Source: Homarus americanus (lineage: Eukaryota; Arthropoda; Malacostraca; Decapoda; Nephropidae). Taken from it: 64,000 nucleotides of DNA. Shown piece after piece: positions 11,827 through 23,537 of this stretch. Made by a program: the position numbers and the translations under genes. Every line of letters begins with the position of its first letter. The stretch's first letter is position 1. The stretch lies in NCBI RefSeq assembly GCF_018991925.1, contig NW_024724368.1, positions 1,107,319 through 1,171,318 on the forward strand, in the 5' to 3' direction. The notes below the pieces were generated by a model that saw nothing but the letters and a program-made list of their open reading frames with translations, was not told the origin of the DNA and did not search any database.

Positions 11827-12072
11827 TGAGTTGCTACAGCATCATGTAAGGCCCCTCATAACACCATCTGTGAGGGAATTACTACACCACGTTAAGCCCC
11901 TTATATCACCATCTGTGAAGGAATTACCACACCATGTGAGACGCCTCATAACACCATCTGTGAGGGAATAACTATACCATGTGAGGCCCCCCATAGCACC
12001 ATCTGTGAAGGAATTACTACACCACGTGATGCCCCTCATAACACCATCTGTGAGGGAGTTACTACATTACGT
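11827..12072. repeat. 45-bp minisatellite, about 5.4 copies
   Basis: The core 'cataacaccatctgtgagg' recurs with exact 45-bp spacing, for example 'accatctg' at 11863 and 11908. Copies differ at 5-8 bases. A minus-strand frame stays open because 45 is divisible by three; this is not evidence of a gene. Confidence 0.93.
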
Positions 12073-12264
12073 GTTTGCTGTTCAACGCCTCAGCTTACAC
12101 GATCTACGTGACCTCCACTGTAAACAATAATCTGTATGTTCACTGTATGTTCCTTTACCTTTCTCTAATGAAGGCTTTTGTTAAACCACCAATGTATGTA
12201 ATAAGTCATTATGTCAAATGTATATTTTCAGCCTTCGGGTGGCAGAACTTTTTAAATAAACCGT

Positions 12265-12266
12265 TA

Positions 12267-12322
<56 letters not shown>

Positions 12323-12338
12323 ACACACACACACACAC
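12265..12338. repeat. Compound (TTA)n-(CA)n microsatellite
   Basis: About 55 bp of TTA triplets joined directly to a CA run. Confidence 0.96.
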
Positions 12339-12439
12339 CGGCCAGTAAGGGAACGACTTAATGACTTAAGTCTTTACTAACATTAATCATATTTACCTCT
12401 GGATTTTTGCCCTGACGTCTCCCCATCCCCCTTCCCTCC

Positions 12440-13210
12440 TCCATCTCACTCCACCCCACCCCACCCTACTCCACCCCACCCCACTCCTTCTCTGCCCAAC
12501 TAAATAAACACTCAAGAAAACTGATATAATTCCAAACGTGAACTCTGTGGTACAACGTCTATGGGTGGCCAGTCCCCCCTCCTTCCCTTCCTTCCTAATC
12601 CTCCCCCGTTTCCTCCCTCTTTCCTTCTTCTTTTACCTCCTCATCTTCCTTGTTTACTTCTTTTTCTAGCCTTGCTCCAGTCATTTCCTTTCTTCCTTCT
12701 TCCTTCTCTCTCCCCACCTTCTCTTCTTCCATCTCTACTTCTTCCAGCCTTCTCTCCCTCTTCCTTTTGGCTCTCCCCCGACCTTGCCACCATCCTCACT
12801 TCTTGTTTCCTCCTCTTTCACTTGTTCCTTCCTCTTCCCCTGTTTTTCGTCTCCCAGCCTCCTTTTTTTCCCCCTCCCATATCACCTTCTTCCTTCTTTC
12901 TCCTCTTTCCCTTCACATCTTTTCCTCGGTTCCTACTCTCTCTCTCTCTCTCTCTTCCGTTTTCCATTTCACCTCCCTTTCTCTCTCTTCCTTCTTCTTG
13001 TTCTTATCCAGTATTTTTCCTCCTTCCTCCCTCTCACTCTGATACTCCTTCTTTCTCCCTCTCACTCTGATATTCCTCCTCCTTCTTCCTCCCCTTCACC
13101 CTGATACTCCTCCTTCCTCTTCCTCCCTCTCACTCTGATACTCCTCCTTCCTCTTCCTCCCTCTCACTTTGATGCTGCTTCCTTCCTCTCAATCTGATAC
13201 CTCTCCCCTA
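12440..13210. repeat. Long polypyrimidine region with 34-bp repeats
   Basis: Almost entirely C and T. It includes CCACC pentamers at 12450-12490 and, at about 13025-13190, four to five copies of a roughly 34-bp unit containing 'cctctcactctgatactcct'. Three overlapping Ser/Leu/Phe/Pro-rich frames on the plus strand are artefacts of composition. Confidence 0.88.
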
Positions 13211-14565
13211 CCGCCTTCCTGCCTCTCCCCTCACTCTCAGTATCTCGTACATCTCGCTGTCTCGCGCCACATGAACATGGTTCTTTTCCGTAATTGCCTT
13301 ATGGCGATGGGAATCAAGTCAAGTTTTGATTTCTAAGGTTTAGGGAACAGGAATGGCGGCTCGCATGTATCCTAAACCAGGCGGAGGGCTGAAGAGGACT
13401 GTGAGGGGCTATGGGAGGATCTGGGGGGGAGTGGCTGGTGAGGATCTAGGGAGGGGCTGGTGAGGTTTGGGGGGTTTGAGGGAGGGACGTCCTGGCCCCT
13501 CCACCTTTTCCCAGAAGGTCGCATAGGGACGAGGGGTAACGAGTGAGGGGTCAGACGAGGGGAAGTGGGGGCAGACGTACCCAAGAGGAGGAGGAAGATG
13601 TGGTCATCCATCACAGCACCTCGTCGGCATCACACCGCAGTTCATCGCCAGGAGATAATGTCTCTTCCAATACTCGCGACATGAGGGTAGTAGTGTAGAG
13701 GCTGGCCACTGTCACGGAGGAATTAAAGAGAAAGTTATACAAATGGTTTTAATGTCCGTGAAAGTCTGAAACGTGACACTTGACACCCACGGGAGGAAGT
13801 GAGGAACTGAGTCTGGGGTTGTCACCGCTCGCCACACCCAAACAACTTATATTGCCCTTATACCTCCATCACACGCTGCTCTACCCTACCTAAAGGTATC
13901 ATAACTCTGGTCCTGGCAATTATGCAAGATATTCCCGAACAGTTGTGGATGTTGTAAAGAGTCTGGCAGGGACAATGGGGGATTTACTGCGCTGTGTGGG
14001 AGTGTAAGGCAACGTGTACGCGGGCAGAGGCCAGTTTTTATGTGTGGACGGCTCACAGGGCGTGAAAAAGTGGAAACAGGAAGGATAGTCGCTGAAGGAG
14101 GGAGAGAGAAAGACAGAGGAGATGGTGGATGGAGGAGAGAAGCAGAGGGGAAACGGAGGGACGATTTTGACAAAAGGTGACCAGAAATGGCAGAAAGGAA
14201 AGATTAAAAGATGACTGTGAGATAAGGTCGGAGAAGGTGGACTGATACAGAATTGGTGCTGGGGAGGGGGAGATGGAGGGAGGAGAAAAGAGGAAGAGGA
14301 GGTAGGGCAGGGGAGATGATCGTGGGAAGAGATAGGAGGATGGAGATGGTGGTGATAGAAGATGCATTGTATGGAAGAATGAAAAGAGAGAATTGCAAGA
14401 AAAGGTAAATGAAAAGTTCACGTGAATTTCTGAGAGTAAAGATGTAGAGAGAAAATTAACGATGACACACACACAAAGACAGCAACATTACATAAACTTT
14501 ATACATACTAAATAACACTAAACTGACTCAGTGTAACGTAAACTGTGTGTGTACTTAACACAGAA

Positions 14566-14566
<1 letters not shown>
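13211..14566. other. Spacer, purine-rich from about 14090, weak exon hints only
   Basis: 13380-13480 has loose 'ggatctgggg' repeats. On the minus strand 13905-14050 is open and ends 'gataccttt' at an 'ag|gtaggg' donor-like site, but no clear acceptor was found. 14090-14400 is rich in G and A. Confidence 0.35.

Positions 14567-14613
<47 letters not shown>
14567..14613. repeat. (GA)n microsatellite
   Basis: A perfect GA run of about 45 bp. Confidence 0.96.
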
Positions 14614-14614
<1 letters not shown>

Positions 14615-14774
14615 AACTGGTGAGATAAAAGATATAATATACTAAAGAAAAGGTTGGATGGGTAGAAAGAGGACAAGTGATAACAGCATGAATATGAGAT
14701 GCTGGACGAAGATTGATTCAAGGGGGGGGGGGTAGGGAGGAGGGGAATGCTGCAAGTCGAGGTTTTGTATGAGT

Positions 14775-15000
14775 TGCCAGGGAGGAGAGGAGTAGGTCGA
14801 GGTGCACCAGGACATGGGTAGGGAGATAGGGAGCAGATAGAAGTGCTCTAGAGCGGGACAGGGAGGAGAGGAACAGGTCGAGGTGCTGTTGGAGGGAGCA
14901 GGGAGGAGAGGAACAGGTCGAGGTGCAGCGGGGCGTGGGTTGAGAGGAGAGAGGCAGGTCGAGATGCACGAAGAGGAGGACAGAAAGGAGAGGAGCAGTA
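14775..15000. repeat. 40-bp minisatellite, about 5.5 copies
   Basis: The core 'aggaacaggtcgaggtgc' or a variant recurs at about 14793, 14834, 14874, 14914 and 14954, that is at 40-41 bp. Outer copies are the most diverged. Pro/Ser-rich minus-strand frames across it are artefacts. Confidence 0.88.
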
Positions 15001-15129
15001 CGCAACAAAAACACGACACACACGTAAATAAACAACACTTGAAGATTGCCTGACGAGCGTGACCGCGTCAGCTGGGTTCCCCTCGCCTGGGTCGGTCCCT
15101 CCCTCCCCTCCCACCAGAACCGGTTGTTG

Positions 15130-15350
15130 GATTATACGCCGCGGCGACCCTGCCACTGCCCTGACTTGTACTGGTGGACATGGGCGGTCCTACCACTACC
15201 CTGGCTTATGATGGTGTACCCTAACTGGCTTGGGATGCTAGACATGGGCGGTTCTACCACTACCCTAGCTGGCTTGTGATGGTAGACATGGGCGGCCCTA
15301 CCACTACCCTAGGTGGCTTGTGATGGTGGGCATGGGCAGCTTTACCCTAG
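15130..15350. repeat. 44-bp minisatellite, about 4-5 copies
   Basis: Units contain 'gacatgggcgg', then 'ctaccactaccct', then 'ggcttgtgatggt'. The two middle copies are nearly identical with 44-bp spacing. The first copies are shuffled and carry a deletion. Confidence 0.88.
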
Positions 15351-15644
15351 TTTTAGAGGACCTGCGGTAAGTGACCAGGGGCTTAGGGTATTGGTAGTGA
15401 CTGGCCAGGGATTTTTTGGACCCGAGGTGACTGGGCAGGGTTTAAAGGGGGGGCCTCAGTTGTCAGAGCCGTATTGCAGAGGTCAGGTATTGTCGGAGGA
15501 GTATTTGTAGAGGCTGGACAGCTGGGATGGCCTTAGGGAAGGAGAGGACTGCAGCAGGCGGCCTAGGACAGCAGGGAAGTTTTGAGGAAGACCTGGGACA
15601 GAGAGGACTGTGGTAGAGGTCCTGGTTTGTAAGGGAATGTCGGG

Positions 15645-15745
15645 GGAGTCCTGGGGTGAGAGGGCGGGTTATGGAGGGCCTGGGGGTGATAGGGCGGGTT
15701 ATGGAGGACTGGGGGTGATAGGGCGGGTTATGGAGGACCTGGGGT
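15645..15745. repeat. 30-bp G-rich repeat, about 3 copies
   Basis: 'agggcgggttatggagg' begins at 15661, 15691 and 15720, giving spacings of 30 and 29 bp. It lies in a wider G-rich region (15350-15790). Confidence 0.85.
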
Positions 15746-16259
15746 GGCAGCAGTGGACGTTTGTGTAGTAGTATGGGTGGCAGGGAAGCGCAGTGGAGTT
15801 CCTGGGGTGGCATTGAATTTTTTATTAAAGGAGAACCTCAGGTGGCAGAAGTGTGTGCATGGAGAGGTACTTTGGTATGGCCGGGTCTCTCTATTAATAC
15901 GGAGGAGGTGGAGTGGCAGAATCACGCTTGTTCCTCATCTCCTCGGGCAAACCTCCTCGGTAAATCACTGCCAGGGTGCATTGTCCCCGTGTCTCTAAGG
16001 CTCAGTATGACTCGGCCGTGAAAAGATTCTTATGTTATAAGGGTATTGGATTCATTTTGTATTAACGGGATTTGTATGGAGTTTATAACTTTTTTTTTTA
16101 GTCTTGTTCATATAATGTTAAAGATGATTTAAATCGATGAGGGAATTATGATAATCAATAAACAGATTCGCACTTCCTCCCCTACTCTCCTGCAACTACT
16201 CGTTCCTATGAATTTTTCACGACTGAACTAATGTGACCTAACATAATTTATCCTGATGA

Positions 16260-16350
16260 GACTTAATGTAGTCTAACTTAACCTTTAATGCGATCTAACC
16301 TAACTTTACCTAACCTAACGCGAAAATAACTTAACCAAACTTAACCAGAT
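16260..16350. repeat. Degenerate CTAAC / TAACC tract
   Basis: Scattered 'ctaacttaacc' and 'cctaacctaac' motifs resembling the complement of the arthropod telomere unit TTAGG, heavily decayed. Confidence 0.55.
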
Positions 16351-16654
16351 GTGACACACTAGCAACTAACCTAGCAGGCACGAAGGAGGCCTCAGTCAGA
16401 CAAATGGTGGGGCCATATAAGGACCCAAACTAATGGTTCTCCTCCTACCCAGACTTAACTGAAGGTCACGGAATTTTATGAGTTTCCCCTCTGTGGCTGG
16501 TCACTGTCGTCCCGTCACGGCTTGCTAGAGGGCTGGACTCACTCAAGTGCTCCTATTACAGTGCTGGTTGTAAGCTGGGATTGTAAACAGTAGTTGAAAG
16601 GGGGGAAATGTTGTCTACCAAGTGTATTATGTAAATGACCTCTCACAGATGGGC

Positions 16655-16880
16655 TCTGACACGTGCATGGTGCCACGTGACCTGCATGAAGCCACACAAC
16701 CCGCATGATGCCACGTGACCTGTATGGTGCCACTCGACCTACATAATATCGTGTGATCTGTATAATGACACGTGACCTGCATGGTGCCACGTGACCTGCA
16801 TGGTGCCACGTGATCTGCATGGTGCCACGTGACCTGCATGGTGCCACGTGACCTGCATGGTGCCACGTGACCTGCATGAC
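16655..16880. repeat. 19-bp minisatellite carrying CACGTG in each good copy
   Basis: The unit is 'tgcatggtgccacgtgacc', exactly 19 bp (starts at 16816, 16835 and 16854). About a dozen copies are present and the central ones are the most diverged. At least eight contain the perfect palindrome CACGTG, the canonical E-box. The minus-strand reading 'CRSRGTMQ' is periodic in several frames and is not taken as coding. Confidence 0.93.
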
Positions 16881-17203
16881 GCCGAGTGTGTTGTCACTTG
16901 TTTAGTGTAATGGAAAACCGTGCTAATGAACGTGGATATGGTTATGAGTGCATGTAGCTTGTGCACTGAGAGGCGTGGCACCTGCCTTGTGGCTCATTTA
17001 CTGGAATGTTGTACAGGTGTGTGCATGTGTACTTGACTACTATAATTTGAGTACTTAGTGCACGTGTGCACTATTAACAGATGTACTTAGTCAACACCTG
17101 TGTAATATATATAACATATGTACGTTACAAATGTATATGGATAGTAATAATATATAAATGTAATGTGACGTATCTTCTTTAACATGTACACAATTTGACG
17201 AAT

Positions 17204-17239
<36 letters not shown>
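17204..17239. repeat. (GA)n followed by a G run
   Basis: GA dinucleotides to 17230 followed by about nine G residues. Confidence 0.94.
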
Positions 17240-17344
17240 ATATGGGGAAAAGGGAGAGAAAGAAGCCAAGAAAGAAGTAATAAGATGAAAGATTATGTAG
17301 GAAAGGAGACGATAATAAGAAAAAATATAAGTAATATTTATAAT

Positions 17345-17605
17345 AATGTTATTGTCATCAGGTAGCCATAGGTCGTGTTGTTATCGTCATCAGGTAGCCA
17401 TAGGTCGTGTTGTTATCGTCATCAGGTGGCATAGGTCGTGTTGTTATCGTCATCAGGTAGCCATAGGTCGTGTTGTTATCGTCATCAGGTAGCCATAGGT
17501 CGTGTTGTTATCATCAGGTAGCCATAGGCTCGTGTTGTTATCGTCATCAGGCGGCCATAGGTAATTTTGTCACCGTCATCAGGTGGCCATAGGTTTTATT
17601 AATAT
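17345..17605. repeat. 32-bp minisatellite, about 8 copies
   Basis: The unit joins 'cgtgttgttatcg' to 'tcatcaggtagccataggt'. The central copies are almost identical; small deletions occur at about 17427 and 17512, and the last two copies are diverged. Confidence 0.94.
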
Positions 17606-17659
17606 CGCTGTACTGAAGACGTCATCATTAATTTGGTCATAATTGTGTTGATTTTCTTA

Positions 17660-17720
17660 ACTTACGTCCTTGACCATGTCCTTGACCCTGTCCTTGACCC
17701 TGACCTTGACCTTGTATTGG
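17660..17720. repeat. 12-bp repeat, about 4-5 copies
   Basis: Copies of 'tccttgaccctg' with single-base changes, ending in 'accttgaccttg'. Confidence 0.85.
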
Positions 17721-18015
17721 TGATTTGGTGGAACAAATTTATCAAGGAATAGATTCACTGAGATCGATCCTGTTGTAGGTTATTTTTCTTCTTCCGGCAT
17801 CATACAATAAAATATTCTTTGGCGCTATAAATGTTGTCCTGTGTTCCGTAGTTCCTCCTCCCTCCCCTCCATCCTTGAGAAGACATCATTCTAGGCCTTC
17901 ACAGTACTGCGTGTTATTTTCCCTTGACTGTGAGGGCGGCGAGAATGAGGGTGTGTGTGTGTGGGTGGGTGGTGGGGGGGGGCGCCTAAGACCTGTGTAT
18001 ATCCAGTGTGTTTTG

Positions 18016-18150
18016 TCCGTAGGTGGTGGAGGTGAAGTGCCTGCCTACCACACTGGTCACCCCGCAGTTGGGGATCAACGGAAATGTCCTTATTGGTACT
18101 TCCCATTCATCCTCAATAATAAAGTTTGTCATCCGAAAATAGGGGAGCGA
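18016..18150 (+). CDS. Possible terminal exon, strand uncertain
   Basis: I do not recognise the product. After an acceptor-like 'gtgttttgtccgtag' ending at about 18022, the plus strand is open for about 39 codons (begins VVEVKCLPTTLVTPQ, ends SIIKFVIRK) to a TAG. Its first codons strongly prefer G or C in the third position. The opposite strand is also open across the same bases (MSLPYFRMTNFIIEDEWE and onwards to 17986) with a fairly ordinary amino-acid mix. Only one of the two can be real, and neither has both splice sites convincingly placed. The (GT)n/G run just upstream at 17948-17982 is typical intron-like sequence. Confidence 0.25.
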
Positions 18151-19419
18151 CATGGAATCCCCGGCCACAAAGCGCCGTGTGAAAAGTAAAACAAAAGGCC
18201 TGTAGAACTAGGAGACTCGCCACACCTGTTCCCAGATGAAAAGGCATCCCCGAGGACTTGACCCGAGTTGGCAGCCCCTAACTTTTACCCAAAATGTTTG
18301 TCTTGCGTATTTTTAAAGTGTTTCCACTAAACATCCAGCAACCTACACTATCTATACACATGTTGATGAACAAACACCAGAAATATATGAACCTGTATTT
18401 GTGTACTTTATGTATTGCTTAAAATTAAAATGCAAGATCAACGAAATGGCACCTCCCGTGTTTAGGATTCCTATGGCAGTCATTGGCTCCTTGGTGACCA
18501 ATAAGAGGACGAATAGAGGCAAATAATGACAGGAATGAGAAATCTCAACGGGATCACAAAAGTGAACTCGTGTTGTGGGATCCCGACAAAGGTAGCGAGG
18601 GAACTTCTTCAGCATTGTCTGGCTGACGTGGGAAGACCCGCCACCAACACACAGGATCCGGTGTCACTACCTCCACTTGTTCCTCCCTCTGGTTTAACTC
18701 AATTACAAACAATACTGAAAAAAATCTCCTGGGATTCAGATGCTTCCTGTTAGGTTGTGGTACTAACACCTCAGGAGAGAGAGGACGACTCGTTTACGTC
18801 TCGCTGCTTTGTTAGGGAAAAAGACTTGGAATTCCGAAGGCGGTAACCCCATCTGACTCTACCAATGACCATAGATTATGTTTTAATGTTGAAGGGTTAA
18901 AGAAGGAGACAGCTGACGAGGCCCACTGATACATTCTTATTTACTAATGTGTCGTAAATCACTTGTGGGCTGACGGTCACGGCTTCCGAGGGTGTGGGGG
19001 CGTCTCTCCTGACGACTGGTGTTTCTTACACTAATTAACGCACGGAATATCTCAAATAATATAAGAGAAAAGAACAAAAAGAAGATAAAGAATACAAAAA
19101 AAAATTCCCGCTAATGAAAGAAATTAGACGAAAAAACTTTTATTTCCTATTCGTGCGACTGTGGACCGGAAGCTTGTGTTGCAGACGTCACTCCCAGGAC
19201 TAGAAAAGGTGACATGTCATTCTCTTCCCTGTGGACGTCCCCCAAACACAATATTATTAAGATATTTTTTTACTTATTAACTCCTCTACTAATACTGCTA
19301 TTATTGGTGTTTCCTGCCATTGATTATAAAGTTGATTCGATCGCTTGAGGTATGAAAAGAAATATTATAGAGAATATTAGTGAATGGGAATTTTATTTGC
19401 CTACATGAGTTTCCCTGCC

Positions 19420-20060
19420 TTCGCCCCCCCCCCCACCCCCATTATCTCTCTCTCTCTCTCCACATTTATCCTTCTCCTCCTCCTCCTCCTCGTTCATCTA
19501 ACCTTCTTAACTTAATCCCCCTTTTTCCTCTCCCTTTCCTCACTCCCCTTCCTTCTCTCCCACACTTAACAAACATCATCTTTCACCACTAAACCTCACT
19601 CTCCCTCACTAAATCCCCCCCCCTCACTGTAGGTCTACTGTATCTCCCTTCATTCCCCTTCCCACTCTCCTCACACACCCCACCCAATCTCTCTTTACCC
19701 TTAGTCGCCTCCCTTTCCTCCCTTTCTCCTCTCTCACCTCCTTCCCACCTCCCTCTCACCTCCATCCCTCCTCCCTCATTCACCTTCTCTTCTTCCTTAT
19801 TCCTTTAGTCATCACACTCGCCTTCCACCCTCCCTCCCTCCCACTCACCTCCTCCCACCTCCCTCCCTCCTCCCCCACCCTCCTCCCTCCCCTCCCACCT
19901 CCTCCCACTCACCTCCTCCCTCCCCTCCCTCCCACTCACCTCCTCCCACCCTCCCTCCCTCCTCCCACTCATCACCTCCTTCCACCCTCCCTCCCTCCCA
20001 CTCACCTCCTCCCATCCTCCTTTCCCTCCCACTCACCTCCTCCCTCTCCCTCACTGACCC
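19420..20060. repeat. C/T-rich tract with CACTCACCTCCTCCC repeats
   Basis: A pyrimidine-rich block with a C run and (CT)n at 19425-19460. From 19825 to 20045 'ccctcccactcacctcctcc' recurs at irregular spacing. Gly/Glu/Arg-rich minus-strand frames are artefacts. Confidence 0.88.
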
Positions 20061-20074
20061 CTACACCACAACCC

Positions 20075-20190
20075 TGAAATAGGAACTGGAATAAAAACAG
20101 TTCATGTAACCAGAAAGCTACAAATATTAATGACACCAAAACAATTGACGAGGAGTGAGGACCTTGTAAAGACACCTGATGAATACATTG
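20075..20190 (+). repeat. Possible diverged copy of dispersed family R
   Basis: 'aaaacagttcatgtaaccag' and, about 85 bp later, 'gacacctgat' match the order of blocks at 53436-53540, but identity is low. Confidence 0.3.
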
Positions 20191-20695
20191 GGATAAAAGG
20201 AAGAATTTATATGGTAAAATATATTGATTTGATTGAATGATTAAGCAATAATTCACTTGGGTGTCGTAGCGGTTTGAATTACATGACGTTATATTCACTT
20301 CTATTTGGTGTTAGTGAATACATTACGGACGGTTATGGAATTAAATTAGTGTTATTGGATAACGTTATACAGTGAAGAAAACATTGACGAAAATAGTTAT
20401 TCATCTTTCAGGGTATTTGTGTCTTAACATTTCAATAGTAAGATAAAAATATTTGTGTATAAAGATGGTTTACGGATTTGTTTTGGGGGTAATATTATCC
20501 TTTTCCCTCACTCATTTTTCCTACACCTCCTCTCCCCTCTCCATTTCCCTCACTCATTTTACCTACACCTTCCCTCTCTTACCACCACTATCTCCTCTCC
20601 TCTCCCTCCCTCATCCATCTGACGAGGGTCGAGACAAAACACTTAAGAGGTTGGAGTGTCCGTTATGATGTCAGGTTACCAGTGACCACCGGCCA

Positions 20696-20870
20696 GACCT
20701 GCCCCCCCCCCTCCTGACCTGCCCCTGCCCTCACCCCCCCCTAACCTGCCCCTGCCCTCCACCCCCCTCCTGACCTGCCCCTGCCCTCCCCCCCCTCCTG
20801 ACCTGCCCCTGCCCTCACCCCCCTCCTGACCTGCCTCTACCCTCACCCTTTCACCTGCTAGGCCTGACCA
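20696..20870. repeat. 28-29-bp C-rich minisatellite, about 6 copies
   Basis: Units contain 'gacctgcccctgccctc' plus a C run of variable length. Starts are near 20716, 20743, 20772, 20800 and 20829. From 20880 to 20985 a looser 'caccctgacttcaca' repeat of about 22 bp follows. Confidence 0.9.
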
Positions 20871-21145
20871 GTCCCTGACCTCTCTGACTTCATACTTAAT
20901 CACCCTGACTTCACAATGACATCACCCTGACCTCACACTAACCTCACCCTGACTTCACACAAACCTCACCCTAATGCTTACCGAGTCTTCATCTTACCCA
21001 TAATAATAGTAATAATAATTATAATAATGAAAAAGGGTGACAGGTTATAGACGGGTAATAGTGGTCCTAAAGGGGACGGGTGAGGTGTGGGTAGAAGAAT
21101 AGTATAGATAAATAGATTGATATTTGTTCAGTAAAATAAACTTAC

Positions 21146-21421
21146 AGGTTCACAATACTTCAGTATGTACGTGATAAACAGGGAAGGTATATAAGCGATG
21201 ATGAACAGGTCGATCTTATTCAAAGACAGGAGGGAGCGAAGGAATAGGACGACAGGGAGGAGGAGGAGGGCGGGGAGAGGGTATAGGAGAGGAGAGGAAG
21301 GATACGTGGCCAGTTGGTGTAGGACTGTAGGAGATGATGACTGACCTGTCGTGTCCTCCTCCCCCAGCAGGTCAAGTCGTGGATATAAATCAGCGTAGTG
21401 TCCCCCCAGAGCCACACTGGC
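21146..21421 (-). CDS. Candidate internal exon of a membrane protein
   Basis: I do not recognise the product. On the minus strand a pyrimidine-rich acceptor ('cacactccccctag') ends just before 21421, and a consensus donor GTAAGT starts at 21145. The enclosed 276 bases are exactly 92 open codons. The frame is closed by a stop immediately outside each splice site, which favours a real exon. Codons prefer G or C in the third position. The peptide starts ASVALGGHYADLYPRL. Its C-terminal half has two hydrophobic stretches (PALLLLPVVLFL, and DLFIIAYIPSLFITYIL) separated by a short polar RSLLSLNK segment, as in two membrane helices with a short loop. No neighbouring exon was placed with confidence. 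A longer overlapping minus-strand frame (21220-21618) with a possible donor 'cag|gtcagt' is an alternative. Confidence 0.45.
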
Positions 21422-21825
21422 CTAGGGGGAGTGTGAGAACTGCTTCCCAACAGGTGGCGGGGAAGACTTGTGCCCCTCTTATTTGTGGCACCTCTAGCCC
21501 GAGGGGAAATTTCATGGTCTGGGAAACAGTGGGACAAGTGGAACTCAGAGGGGACGTGTGAGGGGTCAACACTGGCTGACGGGCGGTAGTAAAGTCTTCT
21601 CTCACTCACACGGAACACATCTTACGTGACATAATAAAAACCTTTGATTATCAGACACCGTGAAATTGAACTGAAGAAAATAATGATAGGAGCGAAAACG
21701 AAGAAAAGAAGAGAGTGAAGCAGTAAGGTGAGAGGCAGGGGGTCACGTTCACCAGCACGGCCCTCACATTTATTTATTTGTGAGCGGTAATTCCTCGGGT
21801 GGGTAGTGTGGTAGGGGAGGGGAGG

Positions 21826-22150
21826 ACACACACACACACACACACACACACACCTTCCCCGCCTCCTTCCTTCCCTGCTACCTCCGTTCCTTACCTCCCC
21901 CTTCCATACTTCCTTCCTGCATTACCTCCCCGTTCCCTGCCTCCTCCCTTCCCTGTCACCCCACTTCCCTGCCTCCTTCCTTTCCTTCCTCTTTCTTTCC
22001 TCCCCTTTCCATGCCTCCTCTTTCACTGCCTCCTCATTTCCCTGCCCTCCCTTCCCTACCTCCCCCTTCCCTACCTCCCCCTTCCTTGCTTCCTCCCTCC
22101 CCTACCTCCTCCATTCCTTTCCTCACCCATTCCTGCCTCATCACTCCCTT
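21826..22150. repeat. (AC)n followed by a C/T-rich tract
   Basis: A perfect AC run at 21826-21853, then about 290 bp of interrupted TTCCCTGCCTCC-like sequence. The plus-strand Pro/Leu/Phe-rich frame is compositional. Confidence 0.88.
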
Positions 22151-22439
22151 TTCCGTTTATTGAAGCTTTAGTATCGTTCTCTATGTCCGATTCAAGCCGA
22201 ATTCTTGATTTAGGGGAACTGAGAGGTCTAAATTGTCCAAAGTTGTCATTTCCGTCATAATTTTAATCTAGAATTTGGCCTTTGGAAAATATTGGTGATT
22301 TTGCTCGACTCTTCGGGTTATATAGTGGAGAAGGTCAACACAAACCTTCCCGAGGCCGACTTCCTAAATTCACTGTCGATGTTGATTTCTACGATACTGA
22401 AGCCTTTGGGTAGTAACTTCCTCACTGACAAATTTACGA

Positions 22440-22690
22440 AAATATTACAGAGATAAAGTGAACAGCAAGAACAATTTAATACGGCTGAATTAACACAACT
22501 TACATGGTGTTAGTAAATCCACATTGAATTGTTGCCACATTTTCATATATGTTTCTTATTTTCTATCCTTCATATGTTTTCTATTTTGCCTTTTTGTATT
22601 ATTTACCGTATTATACCGAGGCTGTTATTTTGGGTTCATCGTAGTCTTCGTTGAACTGTAAAGGTGATGATATGACCTTATCAGAAGGGT
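22440..22690 (+). repeat. Dispersed family R, copy 2
   Basis: 'acttacatggtgttagtaaa' at about 22499, followed by 'cacattgaattgttgccaca' and a downstream 'tttttgtattatttacc', parallels 53560-53630 in order and spacing. Confidence 0.55.
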
Positions 22691-22872
22691 TTGTGTCCCA
22701 AGGATGATCAGGTTTACTTTCTTGTTAAAGTTGGGCTCAGTTAGATGATATATGCAGTATGTAAAGAGTGTGTGTTTGTGTATGTACAATGGATGTTGAC
22801 GTTGAACTTTGATATATACGTGTGTTTGGTTGTCAATATTTATTTGCCATAAAGTTTATACGCAGTCGTAAA

Positions 22873-22896
22873 TACACACACACACACACACACACA
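22873..22896. repeat. (CA)n microsatellite
   Basis: A perfect CA run. Confidence 0.93.
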
Positions 22897-23355
22897 GTTG
22901 CATACGGACCCTCCAATTAATGATCTCAGTAACTACAGGCAAAACCACACGACCACAGCGCTGGGGGGGTGGGGGGCCTACACCCAGGACAAAGGTCATG
23001 CATTATTCCTCAGACGCCGCAAATTGTAGTCATTTACTTGTGCAATTAGTTACCTATAGAAACACTGATCCGCCATGTTGGTCGACACACTTGAATACTC
23101 ATTTAGTTTGCAGGAATACAATTTGTTGAAGATCTTTTGGCGGGAAATATGTTTATGTGGAGGCTGTGGAGGCTGTGAGACTGTAACATACTGGAGAGCT
23201 GTAGTAAAGCGTCTTAGTAGTGACTTTAATAGCAGTTAATGTGGGAGATGCAAATGACTGCAATTGAGAGGACTTTTGTCTAGGTGAACTTTAACTGAAC
23301 ACAGCCACAAAGGTACACAATAGGGAGGGGTAGAAGTTAGACAATGGTCACTCAC

Positions 23356-23414
23356 CCAACGAAATAATCACCAACTGACCGCATTTATTTACATGTGGAT
23401 TAAGAGTTGAAAAA
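23356..23414 (-). CDS. Weak candidate internal exon
   Basis: On the minus strand a 'ttgtgttgcag' acceptor precedes 23414 and a GTGAGT donor starts at 23355. The 59 bases read FSTLNPHVNKCGQLVIISL in the one frame without a stop. I recognise no family. The codons are AT-rich and the exon is short, so chance is a fair explanation. Confidence 0.22.
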
Positions 23415-23501
23415 CTGCAACACAAAATTGCAGGTTTGTGATAAATATACGAGTGTACACACAGGCGTCCACACAGTGTCCTGTAGGTGTTTGGCACTTG
23501 T

Positions 23502-23504
<3 letters not shown>

Positions 23505-23532
<28 letters not shown>
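23505..23532. repeat. (GT)n microsatellite
   Basis: A perfect GT run. Confidence 0.93.

Positions 23533-23537
<5 letters not shown>

Noticed and set aside
16260..16350. True telomere or subtelomere
   Set aside because: TAACC motifs are few and degenerate and are flanked by unique DNA on both sides, so interstitial.
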